Assembly: GCF_000003195.3 (NCBI RefSeq)
Contig: NC_012872.2
Coordinates: 19,052,491-19,116,490 of the forward strand
Source: Sorghum bicolor
Taxonomy: Eukaryota > Streptophyta > Magnoliopsida > Poales > Poaceae
Direction of reading: 5' to 3'
DNA: 64,000 bases
The stretch's first letter is position 1. The number at the start of each line of letters is the position of its first letter. Below, piece by piece: positions 32,956 to 44,191 of this stretch. The notes beneath the pieces are model-generated. The model saw only the letters and a list, made by a program, of their open reading frames with translations, was not told the DNA's origin and made no database searches. A program made the translations under genes and the position numbers.

Positions 32956-33471
32956 TTACTGATTTTCGAAGAATGTTTTGTAAACTTCTTTTAAATAATC
33001 CTCCGTCTCCCAAGTGGCATCTTCCTCCCCGTGGTTACTCCACAACACCTTGTAGAGCTTAACCACACGATTACGAGTCTCCCATTCCTTACGATCAAGA
33101 ACCGCTACGGGTCTTTCTTCATATACCAAGTCTGACTTCAGTTTGATATCTCGAACTTCCACTCGTTCCTCCGGTACACGAAGGCACTTCTTTAATTGTG
33201 ATACGTGAAAGACAGGGAAAATAGCTCGAAGCACAACTGGGAGTTGAACTTTGTACGCCACATTCCCTTTCTTTTTGAGAATCCGATAAGGTCCCACATA
33301 ACGAGGTGCAAGCTTTCGCTTGACTCCGAACCTTTGTACACCCTTCATCGGAGACACCTTGATATACACATGGTCACCAACTGAAAACTCAATCGGCTTC
33401 CTTCTTTTGTCGGCATAACTTTTCTGACGAGCTTGAGCAGCTTCCAGATGTTGCTGGATGGTACGGACTTG
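32956..33471 (-). pseudogene. T integrase C-terminus with chromodomain
   Basis: Same frame as the integrase core but separated by a TAG at 33474-33472. Contains the GPYRI-type block (RYVGPYRILKKKG), FPVFHVSQLKKCL, and a C-terminal chromodomain (YEERPVAVLDRKEW...VLWSNHGEEDATWETEDYLKEVY). Chromodomains direct integration to marked chromatin in Tekay, CRM and related clades. Reads to the natural stop at 32956. Confidence 0.88.
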
Positions 33472-34278
33472 CTACTCTGCTCCGTTCACGAAATCGATGC
33501 CATAATACCTTCGCTCTCCGGCTTCTACCCAATTCAACGGAGTCCGACACTTTCGACCGTACAGGGCTTCAAATGAAGCCATTTTGATACTCTCGTGATA
33601 ACTGTTGTTATAAGAGAACTCAGCTAATGGCAACCACTTAACCCAAGAACCTTTTGAAGAGAGAGCACATGCCCTCAACATGTCTTCTAGGATTTGGTTG
33701 ACCCTTTCAGTTTGACCCGCGGTTTGGGGATGATAAGCAGAGCCACGGACTAAATGAGTACCAATTTGCTCATGCATACACTCCCAAAATCGAGCAGTGA
33801 AATGCGGTCCACGATCTGATATGATTGTTCTAGGCACACCATACTGACGAACAATGTGCTCGAAATACAACTCCGCGTACTGATGTGGACGATAGTCAGT
33901 TCGTACTGGAATAAATCGAGCAACCTTGGTCAAACGATCTACAATCACCCAGATAGAGTCGAAACCCTTAACAGAAGTTGGGAGTCCAACGATGAAATCC
34001 ATGCTGACTTCTTCCCATTTCCAACCAGGAATTGACAAGGGTTGAAGTAAACCAGCTTTCATGTGAACAGCCTTCACACGGCAACAATTGTCACAACGAG
34101 CGACAAAAGCAGCAATCTCCTTTTTCATCTTTGTCCACCAAAACAGAGGTTTCAAATCCTGATACATCTTGCTACTACCAGGATGGATAGACAATTTGGA
34201 TGAATGAGCTTCAGACAAGATCTGATTTCGCGGCTCGCGGTACAAGTCGATCGTTGAACCAAAGAATTCCGTTCTCAT
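33472..34278 (-). CDS. T integrase zinc-binding and catalytic domains
   Basis: Zinc-binding HHCC (HSSKLSIHPG..., CDNCCRVK) followed by the DDE core: MDFIVGLP (first Asp), ISDRGPHF (second Asp), GQTERVNQ (Glu). Ends in an in-frame TAG after NGAE, just before the QVRT-type C-terminal region. The start given is the first Met after the frame break caused by the 85-bp duplication upstream; the full protein would have been part of Pol. Confidence 0.88.
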   Translation of the reverse strand: MRTEFFGSTIDLYREPRNQILSEAHSSKLSIHPGSSKMYQDLKPLFWWTKMKKEIAAFVARCDNCCRVKAVHMKAGLLQPLSIPGWKWEEVSMDFIVGLPTSVKGFDSIWVIVDRLTKVARFIPVRTDYRPHQYAELYFEHIVRQYGVPRTIISDRGPHFTARFWECMHEQIGTHLVRGSAYHPQTAGQTERVNQILEDMLRACALSSKGSWVKWLPLAEFSYNNSYHESIKMASFEALYGRKCRTPLNWVEAGERRYYGIDFVNGAE

Positions 34279-34319
34279 CGACTCGAAAATGCTTGGTTTC
34301 TTCTTCTTTCATTTTCCTC

Positions 34320-35934
34320 TTAATATGATGGATGCCTACATCTGTTCGCTGCAATTCGATAACTCGATTGCGAAGAGTACTCTCCAGAGAAATCTGGTTG
34401 AGCACAAGTGGATGCAAAAGATGTGACAACAACGGATCTTCCACTTGGATTGAGTGACAGTGCGCTTTCCGATTTAAGGCAGTTGAGCACAAGTGGATGC
34501 ATAAGATGTGACAACAACGGATCTTCCACTTGGACTGAGTGACAGTGCGCTTTCCGACTTAAGGCATCCGCGACCACGTTCGCCTTGCCCGGATGATAGT
34601 GCACTTGTAGATTATAATCTTTAATCAACTCAAGCCATCTTCGCTGTCGCATGTTCAATTCAGGTTGAGTGAAGATATACTTGAGGCTCTTATGATCGGT
34701 GTAGATATTACACAGATTACCCAGCAAATAATGCCTCCAGATTTTCAAAGCATGAACAACTACCGCCAATTCTAAGTCATGAGTAGGGTAATTGACCTCA
34801 TGTTTTTGAAGTTGGCGTGAGGCGTACGCGATAACGCGACCTTCTTGCATCAACACACAGCCTAAACCAATACCCGACGCGTCGCAGAAGACATCGAAAG
34901 GCTTCTCGATATCGGGTTGAGCTAGGACAGGAGCTGATGTCAGCAATGTCCTCAACTTGTGGAATGCCTCTTCACACTCAGGCGTCCACACGAACTTCTC
35001 ATCTTTCTGAAGTAGCCGAGTCATAAGCTTGGATATTTTTGAGAATTCGGGAATGAATCGACGATAATATCCAGCCAGACCAAGAAAACTCCGAACCTCG
35101 TGTACCGAAGTTGGAACCTTCCAATCCAGCACTTCTTGCACCTTGGCTGGATCCACCGATATGCCTTCTTCAGATAAGACATGGCCCAAGAAAGGCACTT
35201 TCTTTAGCCAGAACTTGCATTTGCTGAACTTGGCGTAAAGCTGATGCTCAAGCAAACGCGACAACACTATACGAAGATGCTCTGCATGCTCCTCTTCATT
35301 GCAGGAATATACCAAGATATCATCAATGAAGACCACCACAAACTTGTCCAATTCGGGCATGAACACCGAATTCATGAGATACATGAAGTGAGCAGGTGCA
35401 TTTGTAAGACCGAAGGACATGACGAGATACTCATATAACCCATACCTCGTCGAGAAAGCTGTCTTAGGTACATCTTCAGGACGGATCTTGATCTGATGAT
35501 ACCCAGATCTCAAATCAATCTTGGAGAATACCTTAGCTTTAGACAACTGATCAAACAAGATGTCAATGCGAGGAAGAGGGTATTTGTTCTTGATGGTTAC
35601 CGCATTTAAGGGACGATAGTCCACACACATGCGCAAGGATTGATCCTTCTTCTTCACAAAGATAGCCGGACAACCCCAAGGAGAAGAACTAGGATGGATT
35701 AGACCCTTCTTCAACAACTCATTCAACTGGGTCTTAAGCTCAGCTAACTCATTGGGTGGCATTCTATAAGGTCTTCTAGAGATAGGAGCAGTACCGGGAA
35801 TCAATTCAATTTTGAACTCCACATCCCGATCTGGAGGAAGCCCGGGTAAATCATCAGGAAATACATCCGGGAACTCACACACCACCGGAATGTCCTGAAT
35901 AGCCTTAGATGTAACTGCATTCACAGTGCTACGG
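34320..35934 (-). CDS. pol: T reverse transcriptase and RNase H
   Basis: Starts after an in-frame TAA at 35939-35937 that separates it from the protease. RT motifs: [26 protein letters not shown], catalytic FIDD ([12 protein letters not shown]), [13 protein letters not shown]. RNase [33 protein letters not shown]. After SRKAHCHS an 85-bp tandem duplication (34398-34567) throws the frame, and the protein ends in unrelated residues at 34320. The continuing frame is visible at 34492-34211 on the minus strand. Confidence 0.9.
34398..34567 (-). repeat. 85-bp tandem duplication in T pol
   Basis: Two adjacent units starting TTGAGCACAAGTGGATGC at 34398 and 34483 with a few differences. 85 is not a multiple of 3, so the duplication breaks the pol frame between RNase H and integrase. 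Confidence 0.85.
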
Positions 35935-35936
35935 AT

Positions 35937-36230
35937 TTAAATATCACGAGGGAGTTGCACTAGAAATGCCTCCTTGGTATTCGGGTCTTTCAACATCACT
36001 ACACGAGTGGTGGTGTCGATAAGAACTCCATTGCCACACATCCACTTCATCCCCAGAATTACATCTATGCCCACACCGGGTAGAACAACCAAATCAGCAA
36101 GAAACTGACGGCCTCCTATTTCCAGAGTTGCCCCTAAAACCACTTGATTGGTGGAAATATCATTTCCCGCAGCACTAATACAATAAGTGCCCTTATCAAG
36201 TGTAATTGCCTTGATATTATGCTTAGACAA
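35937..36230 (-). CDS. T protease, C-terminal part
   Basis: Residues such as GVGIDVILGMKWMCGNG form the second conserved protease block. The catalytic block (ALVLFDSGASHSFVSSEFV) is at the end of the gag frame, one frame off, so a single-base shift near 36225-36230 splits the protease in two. Ends at TAA 35937. Confidence 0.75.
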   Translation of the reverse strand: MSKHNIKAITLDKGTYCISAAGNDISTNQVVLGATLEIGGRQFLADLVVLPGVGIDVILGMKWMCGNGVLIDTTTRVVMLKDPNTKEAFLVQLPRDI

Positions 36231-37370
36231 ATTCGGAACTCACAAAAGAATGCGATGCTCCCGAATCAAAAAGTACAAGTGCATCACGTTGGTTAACTAG
36301 AAACTTACCAGCCGTAACTACCTCACCAGCAGGGATTGCTTCCACAGTGGTGTAGTGAACACGCCCCTGACGGACGTTCCCTTGGTTGCCCTTCTTTGGC
36401 GGGTAAGGACAGTTGCTCTGCCAATGCCACGGACGGTTGGCAGGTGGAGTCTTGGCATAGTTGGGACCCGTGTTGCCCCTAGGAAGAGCAATAGAGTACC
36501 CCTTGCGGAAACCCGTCTTCGCCTGATTCTTCTTCACCGGAGGGCGGTACCGCTGGTTAGGCGTTGGAGCACGGAACGGTGGCATAGCTTCCACTGGAGC
36601 CTTGGACTGAGATGACCCTGTCCTGGCCTCAAAAGCCCTCTTGCGAGTCTTGGTCACAGTGTACACAGTGTTATAGTTCTCTTGAGTGAGAGCATCACTG
36701 ACAAACTCATTGAAAGTTGCACACCTAGTGCAGCCCATAGTCTTCAGCAACTTGGGGCCCAAACCCCGCTTGAAACTAGCAATCTTTTTTGCCTCAGTGT
36801 TCACAAACTCAGGAGCATACCTAGACAAATGATTGAAAGCATGCAAATACTCCTTCATAGTTTTGTTGCCCTCAGTCAACTGCATAAACTCAGTATGCTT
36901 CATCTCCATGATACCAGGAGGAATGAAATGCCCCTTAAAAGCATCACAGAAAAGATTCCAATCAAGCACAGTATCGGCGGGAAGAGCTTCCCGATACTGA
37001 TTCCACCAGATGCCTGCTGGGCCTTGTAGTTGATGAGCTGCGTACTCCGCCTTCAAACCCTCGGTTAGCCGAAGCAAGCGGAACTTTTGTTCCACGGTGT
37101 TCAGCCATTCCTCAGCTTGAAGGGGTTCTTTCGCCTCTCTGAAAGGTGGAGGCTTAGTATCCAGGAAATCCTTGAAGCTGCTATACTGGTTAGGTGTTGG
37201 CCCTGCTTGCACATTACGACCACCCTGATTTGCCATCCGATTGATGGTCTCAGTGAGCATCCTCTGATTTTCCACCATCATTTGCATCAGCTCAGCTGGA
37301 TTTGGTGGGGGGGAGGAGGGGGTGGATTCATGTTTGCACGCTGTTCCGCACCTCGGGTGCCACGAGACAT
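36223..37370 (-). pseudogene. gag: T Gag and start of protease
   Basis: The natural start is probably ATG 37370-37368 (MSRGTRGAEQRANMNPPPP), but that frame is shifted by one base in the C/G run at about 37300-37320 relative to the rest. The main frame has the retrotransposon Gag domain (PPFREAKEPLQAEEWLNTVEQKF... IPPGIMEMKHTEFMQL). The expected CCHC knuckle is degenerate: only H-x4-C (HWQSNC) is seen and the first two Cys are missing. Ends with the protease catalytic DSGASHSFVS. Confidence 0.85.
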
Positions 37371-37732
37371 CTGTAAAGACACAGTCAGTGAGTATTGATG
37401 ATGACAAGATTTGCCGCAGAAGAACTTATATTTATGCCTGAAAGTATTCGAGGGAATAACTTTACAGAAAAAATGCGCAATAATTCAATTCCACAAAACA
37501 ACATCACCAATCCAACACATGACAGAGACATCCGCAATATGCACCACAACGGAAAACATCGTCATAACATAACAAACGTGTCAAGATTACACATTGGGTC
37601 CACAAAGTTATTACACCATCACAGTACATGCCATGAGTCAAGGTCAAAGTTCTAGATTACATCATGGGTACTCAAACATCACCGCTAACTGCCAGACTAC
37701 AAAAGATCCCTACATACACTACCCACAACTCC

Positions 37733-38818
37733 CTACACTCCAGGCTCGTCGTCCGAGTCAGCGTCGAAGATCGCCTCTCCGTCCTCGTCGCTAACCGGCT
37801 CAAGCTCCTCGTCCTCCACGTCCTCGTGCAGGGGTGGTGCAACCGTTGCTGGTCCATCGACCTACATACCATCATCATCGGCCACAATCACCTGAGGTCC
37901 CACCTCTAGATACACGGGTATAGGGCGAGGAATAGGGTGTAGCAAGTTGTTGAGACGGTGAATCTCGACAAGGCCAGCCTCAATCTGATCCTGCAGATAG
38001 TTCTCCCGCTCAAGAGACTGAACCCGGTGCATCTCCCATGCCCGGCGCCTGTTCTCCGACACGCGGAGTGCAGTGTCCCTCTCACGAGTGATCTGCACCA
38101 AGCGCTCCTATATGGTCTCCCTCTCTCTAGCTAACTGACTCATCTGATCCTGCTTATGATCTCTCTCTCTAATGGCCTTCACCCACTGCTACCTACGGTA
38201 CTCCGCGATGTCTTCCCAGTCATTGCGGTCCTTCTGAGCTTGCTCCAGGAGTCTAGCTTGCTTGCGAAACTTGCGAGCACGCTTTTCAGCCTTCCGTTGC
38301 ATCTTCTGAGCCTGGCGAACAGCCACCATCACCTATGCATAGGTGTCCTCTCGCTGACTGATCAGCTTGAGCACAGCCATCATAGCACTCATAGCAGGAC
38401 TAGAACTCTCAGCTCTCTCTCCCCTGCCTCGAACCAAAGCACAACCATCAGCCTGCTTCCACTCCGCTGCTGCTGGGTTAGCACGGGGAATGGAGGCCGC
38501 TGGTCCTCCCGTCAGCTCATCGCCACACCTCTGACAGATATCGAGCAGGATAGTCTGAGCTGCAACCTGAGCTGCCTCCCAAGGAGTCTGCCCATCTGAG
38601 CTACAAGTCCATCCTGTCCATGCAGGCTTGTCCCCATGTGGAGGGACAACTCCCTGCACAGCAAGCCACTGTATCCCTCCTGTGCTCTCCAACTCCCACC
38701 AAGAATACTGAGGCGGTTCAGTATACCCGACAGTCTGTAACACTCTCCAGAGCAGGGTAGGAGTGCCAAACTCGCTCAAGAAAGTGTCACTGGGACGGGG
38801 TGAACCGGGTGCGTCCAT
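37733..38818 (-). pseudogene. T extra ORF between 5' LTR and gag, unknown function
   Basis: From ATG 38818 (MDAPGSPRPSDTFLSEFG) to TAG 37735-37733 one frame of 361 codons is open except for four TAGs, at 38335-38333, 38191-38189, 38110-38108 and 37864-37862. N-terminal 150 residues are globular with many Trp (LLWRVLQTVGYTEPPQYSWWELE). The middle is a basic, Gln/Arg-rich stretch likely to be coiled coil (QKMQRKAEKRARKFRKQARL; RERDTALRVSENRRRAWEM). The C-terminus is acidic (DEDGEAIFDADSDDEPGV). Some rice gypsy elements are reported to have an extra ORF before gag; I cannot give its function. Confidence 0.7.
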
Positions 38819-39618
38819 CTGTGGAAAGGAATAAGAATACCATGGGTAAAAGAGGATTAGTTTAAGCAATATTTATTTAATTAAAAGGGGCAACATTGTA
38901 AGGGAAGGAGTAGACAGAATGTATATATGAATGCGACATGATGCATGCACGAACCGTACGTCCTCACAAACTTAGAAAATTAATATTCTAACGGATATAC
39001 GGTGGCATACAATCGTCTCTCGATACGATAACTATCGATTTACACGTGCGCTGTTAGAGTACCTACAGAAAACTTCATTTCAGCCCAACAGTTCTTAATA
39101 TATCACTCAAGAAAGCTGTAAATTAAGTGCACAATGCTTGGACATGCCCGATCATGCACAAACAATGACACCACAGCTACCCGAGAATTTAAATGCTCCC
39201 CAATTAAGTTTCTTTCGTGGTTCCATGGTTTTGACATGTAACCACTCTAGAAAACCACCACGAACACTCCCCTAGACCGCCGTTTGGACGATCATACTCT
39301 CACAGCTCACACTTACCAGAGCATAGGTGCGACGTTGCATAATTTAAATCTAGCGACATATGTGGCTACTTCACATATGAAGGCTACCTCCACCATTAGA
39401 CCACAGGGTAGCATAGTGCGGTCATCACACATCCATACCTGAGTACTGTCGGAGATGCATAAATAAAACCCCCAAGTCAGTACTTAAATAGCCACCTATA
39501 CTCCTTATGTGGGCAAGGAGGATTCGACCACTGGCATAAATTAAATATTGATTTACACCATTTTATTTAGAAACTCTTTTGTTTTTAAATACACAAACGC
39601 TGCATTTATAATGCTGAA
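38819..39618 (-). other. T leader between primer-binding site and extra ORF
   Basis: About 800 bp without a supported ORF. Probable untranslated leader and packaging region. Confidence 0.55.
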
Positions 39619-39633
39619 CTTGCTCCGATACCA
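39619..39633 (-). other. T primer-binding site (initiator tRNA-Met type)
   Basis: Minus strand TGGTATCGGAGCAAG, two bases from the LTR end. Confidence 0.8.
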
Positions 39634-39635
39634 GC

Positions 39636-42600
39636 TGTCACAGAACCGACCAAATTATAAGAGTTCAAGTGTAGAAACGATCGATAAGCAATCAAGTTTC
39701 CAAACTTGAGCCCATATAATCCCGGTAGTCAATTGAAATCACGAAGGATTTCAAACCAACTTGCAACAAACCAAGATCGTAATAATTCAGCACAACACAG
39801 TGAATGTTACATAGTTATTCATTGCCGTCGAAGCGGCACCACATCGGAGTATTAAGTTATTACAACACTTGTTCGAAGTAGCGGAAGCAAAATAGTTACA
39901 CACACTTTCCAAATTTAGTTCATAAGTTCGAGTTACTGCCAGAGTCTACATCATCCTTCCAAAAGCAACAGGTACGAGGTTGTTAGAGAACCGTGCCCAA
40001 CGGTTAGTCCTAATCCCCAGCGGGATGGAGACAGGTCTTGCAGAAACCATCATAAAAGATGTCATCTGCAACACGTGGGAATAAACCCTGAGTACGAGAA
40101 TGTACTCAGCTAGACTTACCCGTCTAGTAAAAACACAAAGACACCAAGGATCATGCAAGGCAAGTGTATAAAGTAGAGCTGGTTGACGCAACATCTGCCA
40201 AAAGCTTACATTAAAACTAACTTATTGTGGAAGCATTCATGTTTATTCATTATCTGCCTACCTCTAGATTAGCACCTGTACTAAAGCACTTCACTTTATT
40301 AATACAAGCAATAATAACCATATCAAGTTCATCATATGTTCTTCCTTGCTATCATCATTATCATAAACCAAGTGTATTAGTGAATGCTACGTTTGCCGCT
40401 GCTCTGTCAAGTTCTCACTAACCGGGAGAGACGGCGATTCGAAACGAATTCCTATCCAGCTGGAGGTGTATTCCTAGCACTCACCCAAGCATCCCCCATC
40501 GGAAAGCCAACGGGTCACCGTTGGTACGACTCAGGAATCGCGGCTCTGATCAGCGCCGCACTCCCAGGGCTACCACTCTGCCAGGGAGGTCAGGAATTTT
40601 AACTCACCTGCCTTTGGGCTTACGCCAATGGTCCCCCGCACACCGCACTTCCTCCGGTAGTGCGCACTTTATACTTGCCGGTCTTCCGGCCTGATTCATA
40701 CTACTCGGCTTCGCGGTCGGAACGAGTTATCCGGCCAACTAAGTGTCAGGCATGCGTTCAACATGACAAGAGGACGTACAACGATAGCGTATATAGACCA
40801 TCGTGATCCGACACAACCATATATCGCGCAGGTGACAGGAAATCACCCGACTTCTACCGATTAAGCATGGCTAAGCTGCTACTTGATCCTAACTCTATAA
40901 CCAAGGGGTGGTGAGTTATCTGGACAAGGATGGAGTAAAATGCAGCAAAGGTTTCATCACAACTCCTATACTTAATGCAGCAATAGATACAACATATTAA
41001 ATAAACTTTCGAAAATAAAGGGAGGCTTAGAATGCTCCGGGGCTTGCCTTTCACGAACGAGGCTGGCTCGTGACTCGGGCACTCAACTTCTTCTTCGGGC
41101 TCCTCGAGTCTGACTTGCTGGACCTCCACCTCCGGGTTGCCCTCCTGGCCTTCGGGGTTCACTTGCAGCTCGTGGGAGGCGGTCGCGTCCGATGCACCTA
41201 TTGCATGCTCGATGAATAAGAAGGTGTACATGCTAAAAGATGAATGCTTGATAACATAATGGACTCACTGGACACTCATTTACGGAGTAACGGTTATAAC
41301 AAGTTCACACGAGGTAGTAAGTCAACTAAGCCCAAAACCTATCATGATAGCCCATAGCAGCAAGCATCATAAAGCAGGATTAGCTCAGTAAACAGATCAT
41401 AACTAGTGCTAGGCAGATCCAACAAACATGAGTGAAGACATTCCGGAAAGCTTATGAAATTGTCTACAAATCATCTTTGAACATCACAGCAAGATTCATA
41501 AGTTAAAGAAGCCATTAAAATAAAGTTCCAGGTTCTGTCCTAGAAAAACAGAGAGCACCTATTTCTGGAATCCAACTTGGAACAGCTATAACTTTGAAAC
41601 TACTAGGCCAATTGACCCCAAAATTAAACCACAGCTAGCCCATAAAGTTTACAACAACTTTGATTTAGACAAGCCTCCCAGAAAACCAAGTTAACAACAA
41701 GTAAAGACTATATTACCCCCTTGCTGTCCAGAACAGCCTTTAACCCTAGAATTAATTATTTGATGACATGACCAAAGTACAAACAGTACCAACCACATGA
41801 CTTATAAGTACAAACATGTCATAAGGTTACCAGAACACCACATGATAACCTCCAAAAGTTTATTAACAATGCATTTATTAATTTAATTCTAGAGAGGAGC
41901 ATAATTACAAGATACTAGTCAGGGTGCTCATAAAAATCTACAAACATTACAGAAGCACAAGTATAGTATCAAGACATCACCATAAAAGTTTCAGAGAAAT
42001 TGCACATACCAAATTAAAGATATGTATTTAACATGTTACAAGGTGTTTATTTCATAAATTGGGAATCATGACTTATATTGTGTCAAACAACAGATTTCAG
42101 ATTATTTACATATTATGAATACCATAAACAAGTTTACTACCAAATTAGAGCACCAGAATAAACACCAATTATTTTATATCATTTAATTAAAGAAATACCA
42201 AATTAGAGCACCAGAATAAACACCAATTATTTTATATCATTTAATTAAAGAAACAAGCCAAATCTCAAACATAAATTACATAACAAAGCTGCAGTACTCC
42301 AAAAATCATGAAATATTTATCAAAGCACTCTAATGCTACGCAGAGACTACCATAAAATTTTCATGGCAAACTAAGCAGTATAACAAGAGATATGAATTTA
42401 CTCATGAATAACAAGATTAAATCCTTAATAAATATTTTCCCAGAAAACATGGTTCATTTTATATTTTTATTAAACACTAACCATCTCAAGGAATACCACA
42501 AAATTGGTTTCACCATTTTTGGATCTCAGAAACAGGAGATATGATTTTTGCAAGAAAGCCAAAAATCCAGATTTGAATAAAAGGAAAGAGGAGACCGTTG

Positions 42601-44191
42601 AGTCACTGGCAGACGGGACCCGCGCGTCAGTGACACCGAGAACAGAGGACTCCTTCGCCGGCAAATGCTCGCCGGCGGTGAGCTTCTCCGGCGGATCCAA
42701 GGGCACCAACGTGCTCCTGGAGGGATTCCGCATCGATGGAGGTAGGTGGTTCTAGGGTTTCGGCTACGGAGAGGGGTCGCCGTCGGGCATGGCGGCACGG
42801 CGGAGCTACCCCGGCTTACGTCGGCCATCTCCGACCGGTAGAGCGTCGGGGAAGAGCGGCTTAAGCATCAGTGAGTCAGTGCAGAGCTTTCTAGGTAGAT
42901 ATGCCTAACCCTAACGGCTCCGGTGAGTCTGCTCCCGTGCGAGGTGCTCGTCAGCGGTGAGCACGGCGGTGCGGCGGCCGTGTTCCCGCACGACGGTGAG
43001 GTTTTAGCCGGAATGGCGTGGTGTGGACCGACGCCAAGACCTAAGCAGACCCTAACGCTACCCAAAGAGAAGAAAGGAAGCAAGGGTGGAGCAGCGGCGA
43101 GGTTCGCCGGAATCGGTGTCGCGACGGCCGCGAACCCGACGACGGAGAACTTGCGAAATGCCGCTCACCTCGGGGAGATCTCGTCCAACTGATGGGTGGA
43201 GAAGATGGAGGAGCTCGAGGCGGACTTGGAGACGCTCGGAGGCGAAGCGAGACGCAGAGGCGAGGGCGTGAAGGGCTGGCGAAGCTCCCGGCGGCAATGG
43301 CGACGGTGTTTTCGCCACAGCGAGCGCGAGAGAGAGGAAGGAGCAGAATGGACGGCCGCTGAGTGAGTGCGGGGCGCCGTGGCGTCCATGCCAACGTCGA
43401 CGACCTGTCGAGCGGGGCCATCGCCGGTGTACGGGCGCCATCTGGCGGACAGGTGTCGCCCTGGACATCCACGACGGCGAGCTCGGCTCTGATTCAGGCG
43501 ACGTGATCACCGACTGAAACTCAAATTTGCAGCGCGATTATCTCCTAAACCACTTGATGATTTTGCTGGCTAATTGCTTTATGCTGGAGAGCTACATGAG
43601 TACTCCAACATTGCTAACAAGATCATAGTTTGATTCGGCCTAGAATTGAAACTGGAAGATGAACAATACCCCCTCGAGCAAACTGCAGTGATTCCAGACT
43701 TAGAAAATTTTCTAAGTGTTGGAAACAGCCCCAATTTTGCCTTGTGGGTCACTGTTGAGCTATTTGTGATCATTTTCATGAGATGGCCATTAAACAACTT
43801 TTGTTCCTTATAAAATGTGCTACAACGTTGCTGTAGAAAGTTTTGACATGCAAACATTTTATGAAACACTTTTTAAAAGCCTAAGCAAAAGAGGTTTCTA
43901 GGGCCTATTTGCATAAGTATGACCTAAGTGATTATTTTGGAGAAGTGATCAACATGAACATTGTTCCCAAGGTTAAGTTAAACATGAATAAACTAATTAC
44001 CAAAGCATAGAGCATAAACACAAGCATGGTTCACTCAATCAAAAGCATAGGAAGACTACTAACAATTTAAATCACACATTTGCATGGAATGGCATGGCTC
44101 AAGATAGATGATGATCATGATATGCTTTGAGTAGATGATGATGCTCATGCTATGCACATGATTAATGCAACCATAACACTGGGGTGTTACA
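39636..44191 (-). repeat. T 5' LTR, 4556 bp
   Basis: On the plus strand TGTCACAGAACC...GGGGTGTTACA. Carries a 58-bp tandem duplication (42138-42253) and a 644-bp GC-rich segment (about 42777-43420) absent from the 3' LTR. Short ORFs in it are mirrored in the other LTR and are not genes. Confidence 0.92.
42138..42253. repeat. 58-bp tandem duplication in T 5' LTR
   Basis: Unit TACCAAATTAGAGCACC...; single copy at the matching place in the 3' LTR (about 23717). Confidence 0.85.

Larger units (their letters stand above)
21147..44191 (-). mobile_element. T: Tekay-like chromovirus (Ty3/gypsy), 4.6-kb LTRs, minus strand
   Basis: Minus-strand order: 5' LTR (44191-39636), primer-binding site, extra ORF, gag, protease, RT-RNase H, integrase with chromodomain, polypurine tract, 3' LTR (32913-32672 plus 24824-21147). 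TSD GGCAG at 21142-21146 and 44192-44196, inside G2 gag. The C-terminal chromodomain, long LTRs beginning TGTAACACCCC and Met-type primer site fit the Tekay/Del clade. Each gene has one or a few breaks. A1 sits in the 3' LTR. Confidence 0.92.

Noticed and set aside
43041..43510. Overlapping Arg/Ser/Pro-rich ORFs in a GC-rich patch
   Set aside because: High GC lowers stop frequency in every frame. The segment is part of the T 5' LTR and no protein motif is visible.
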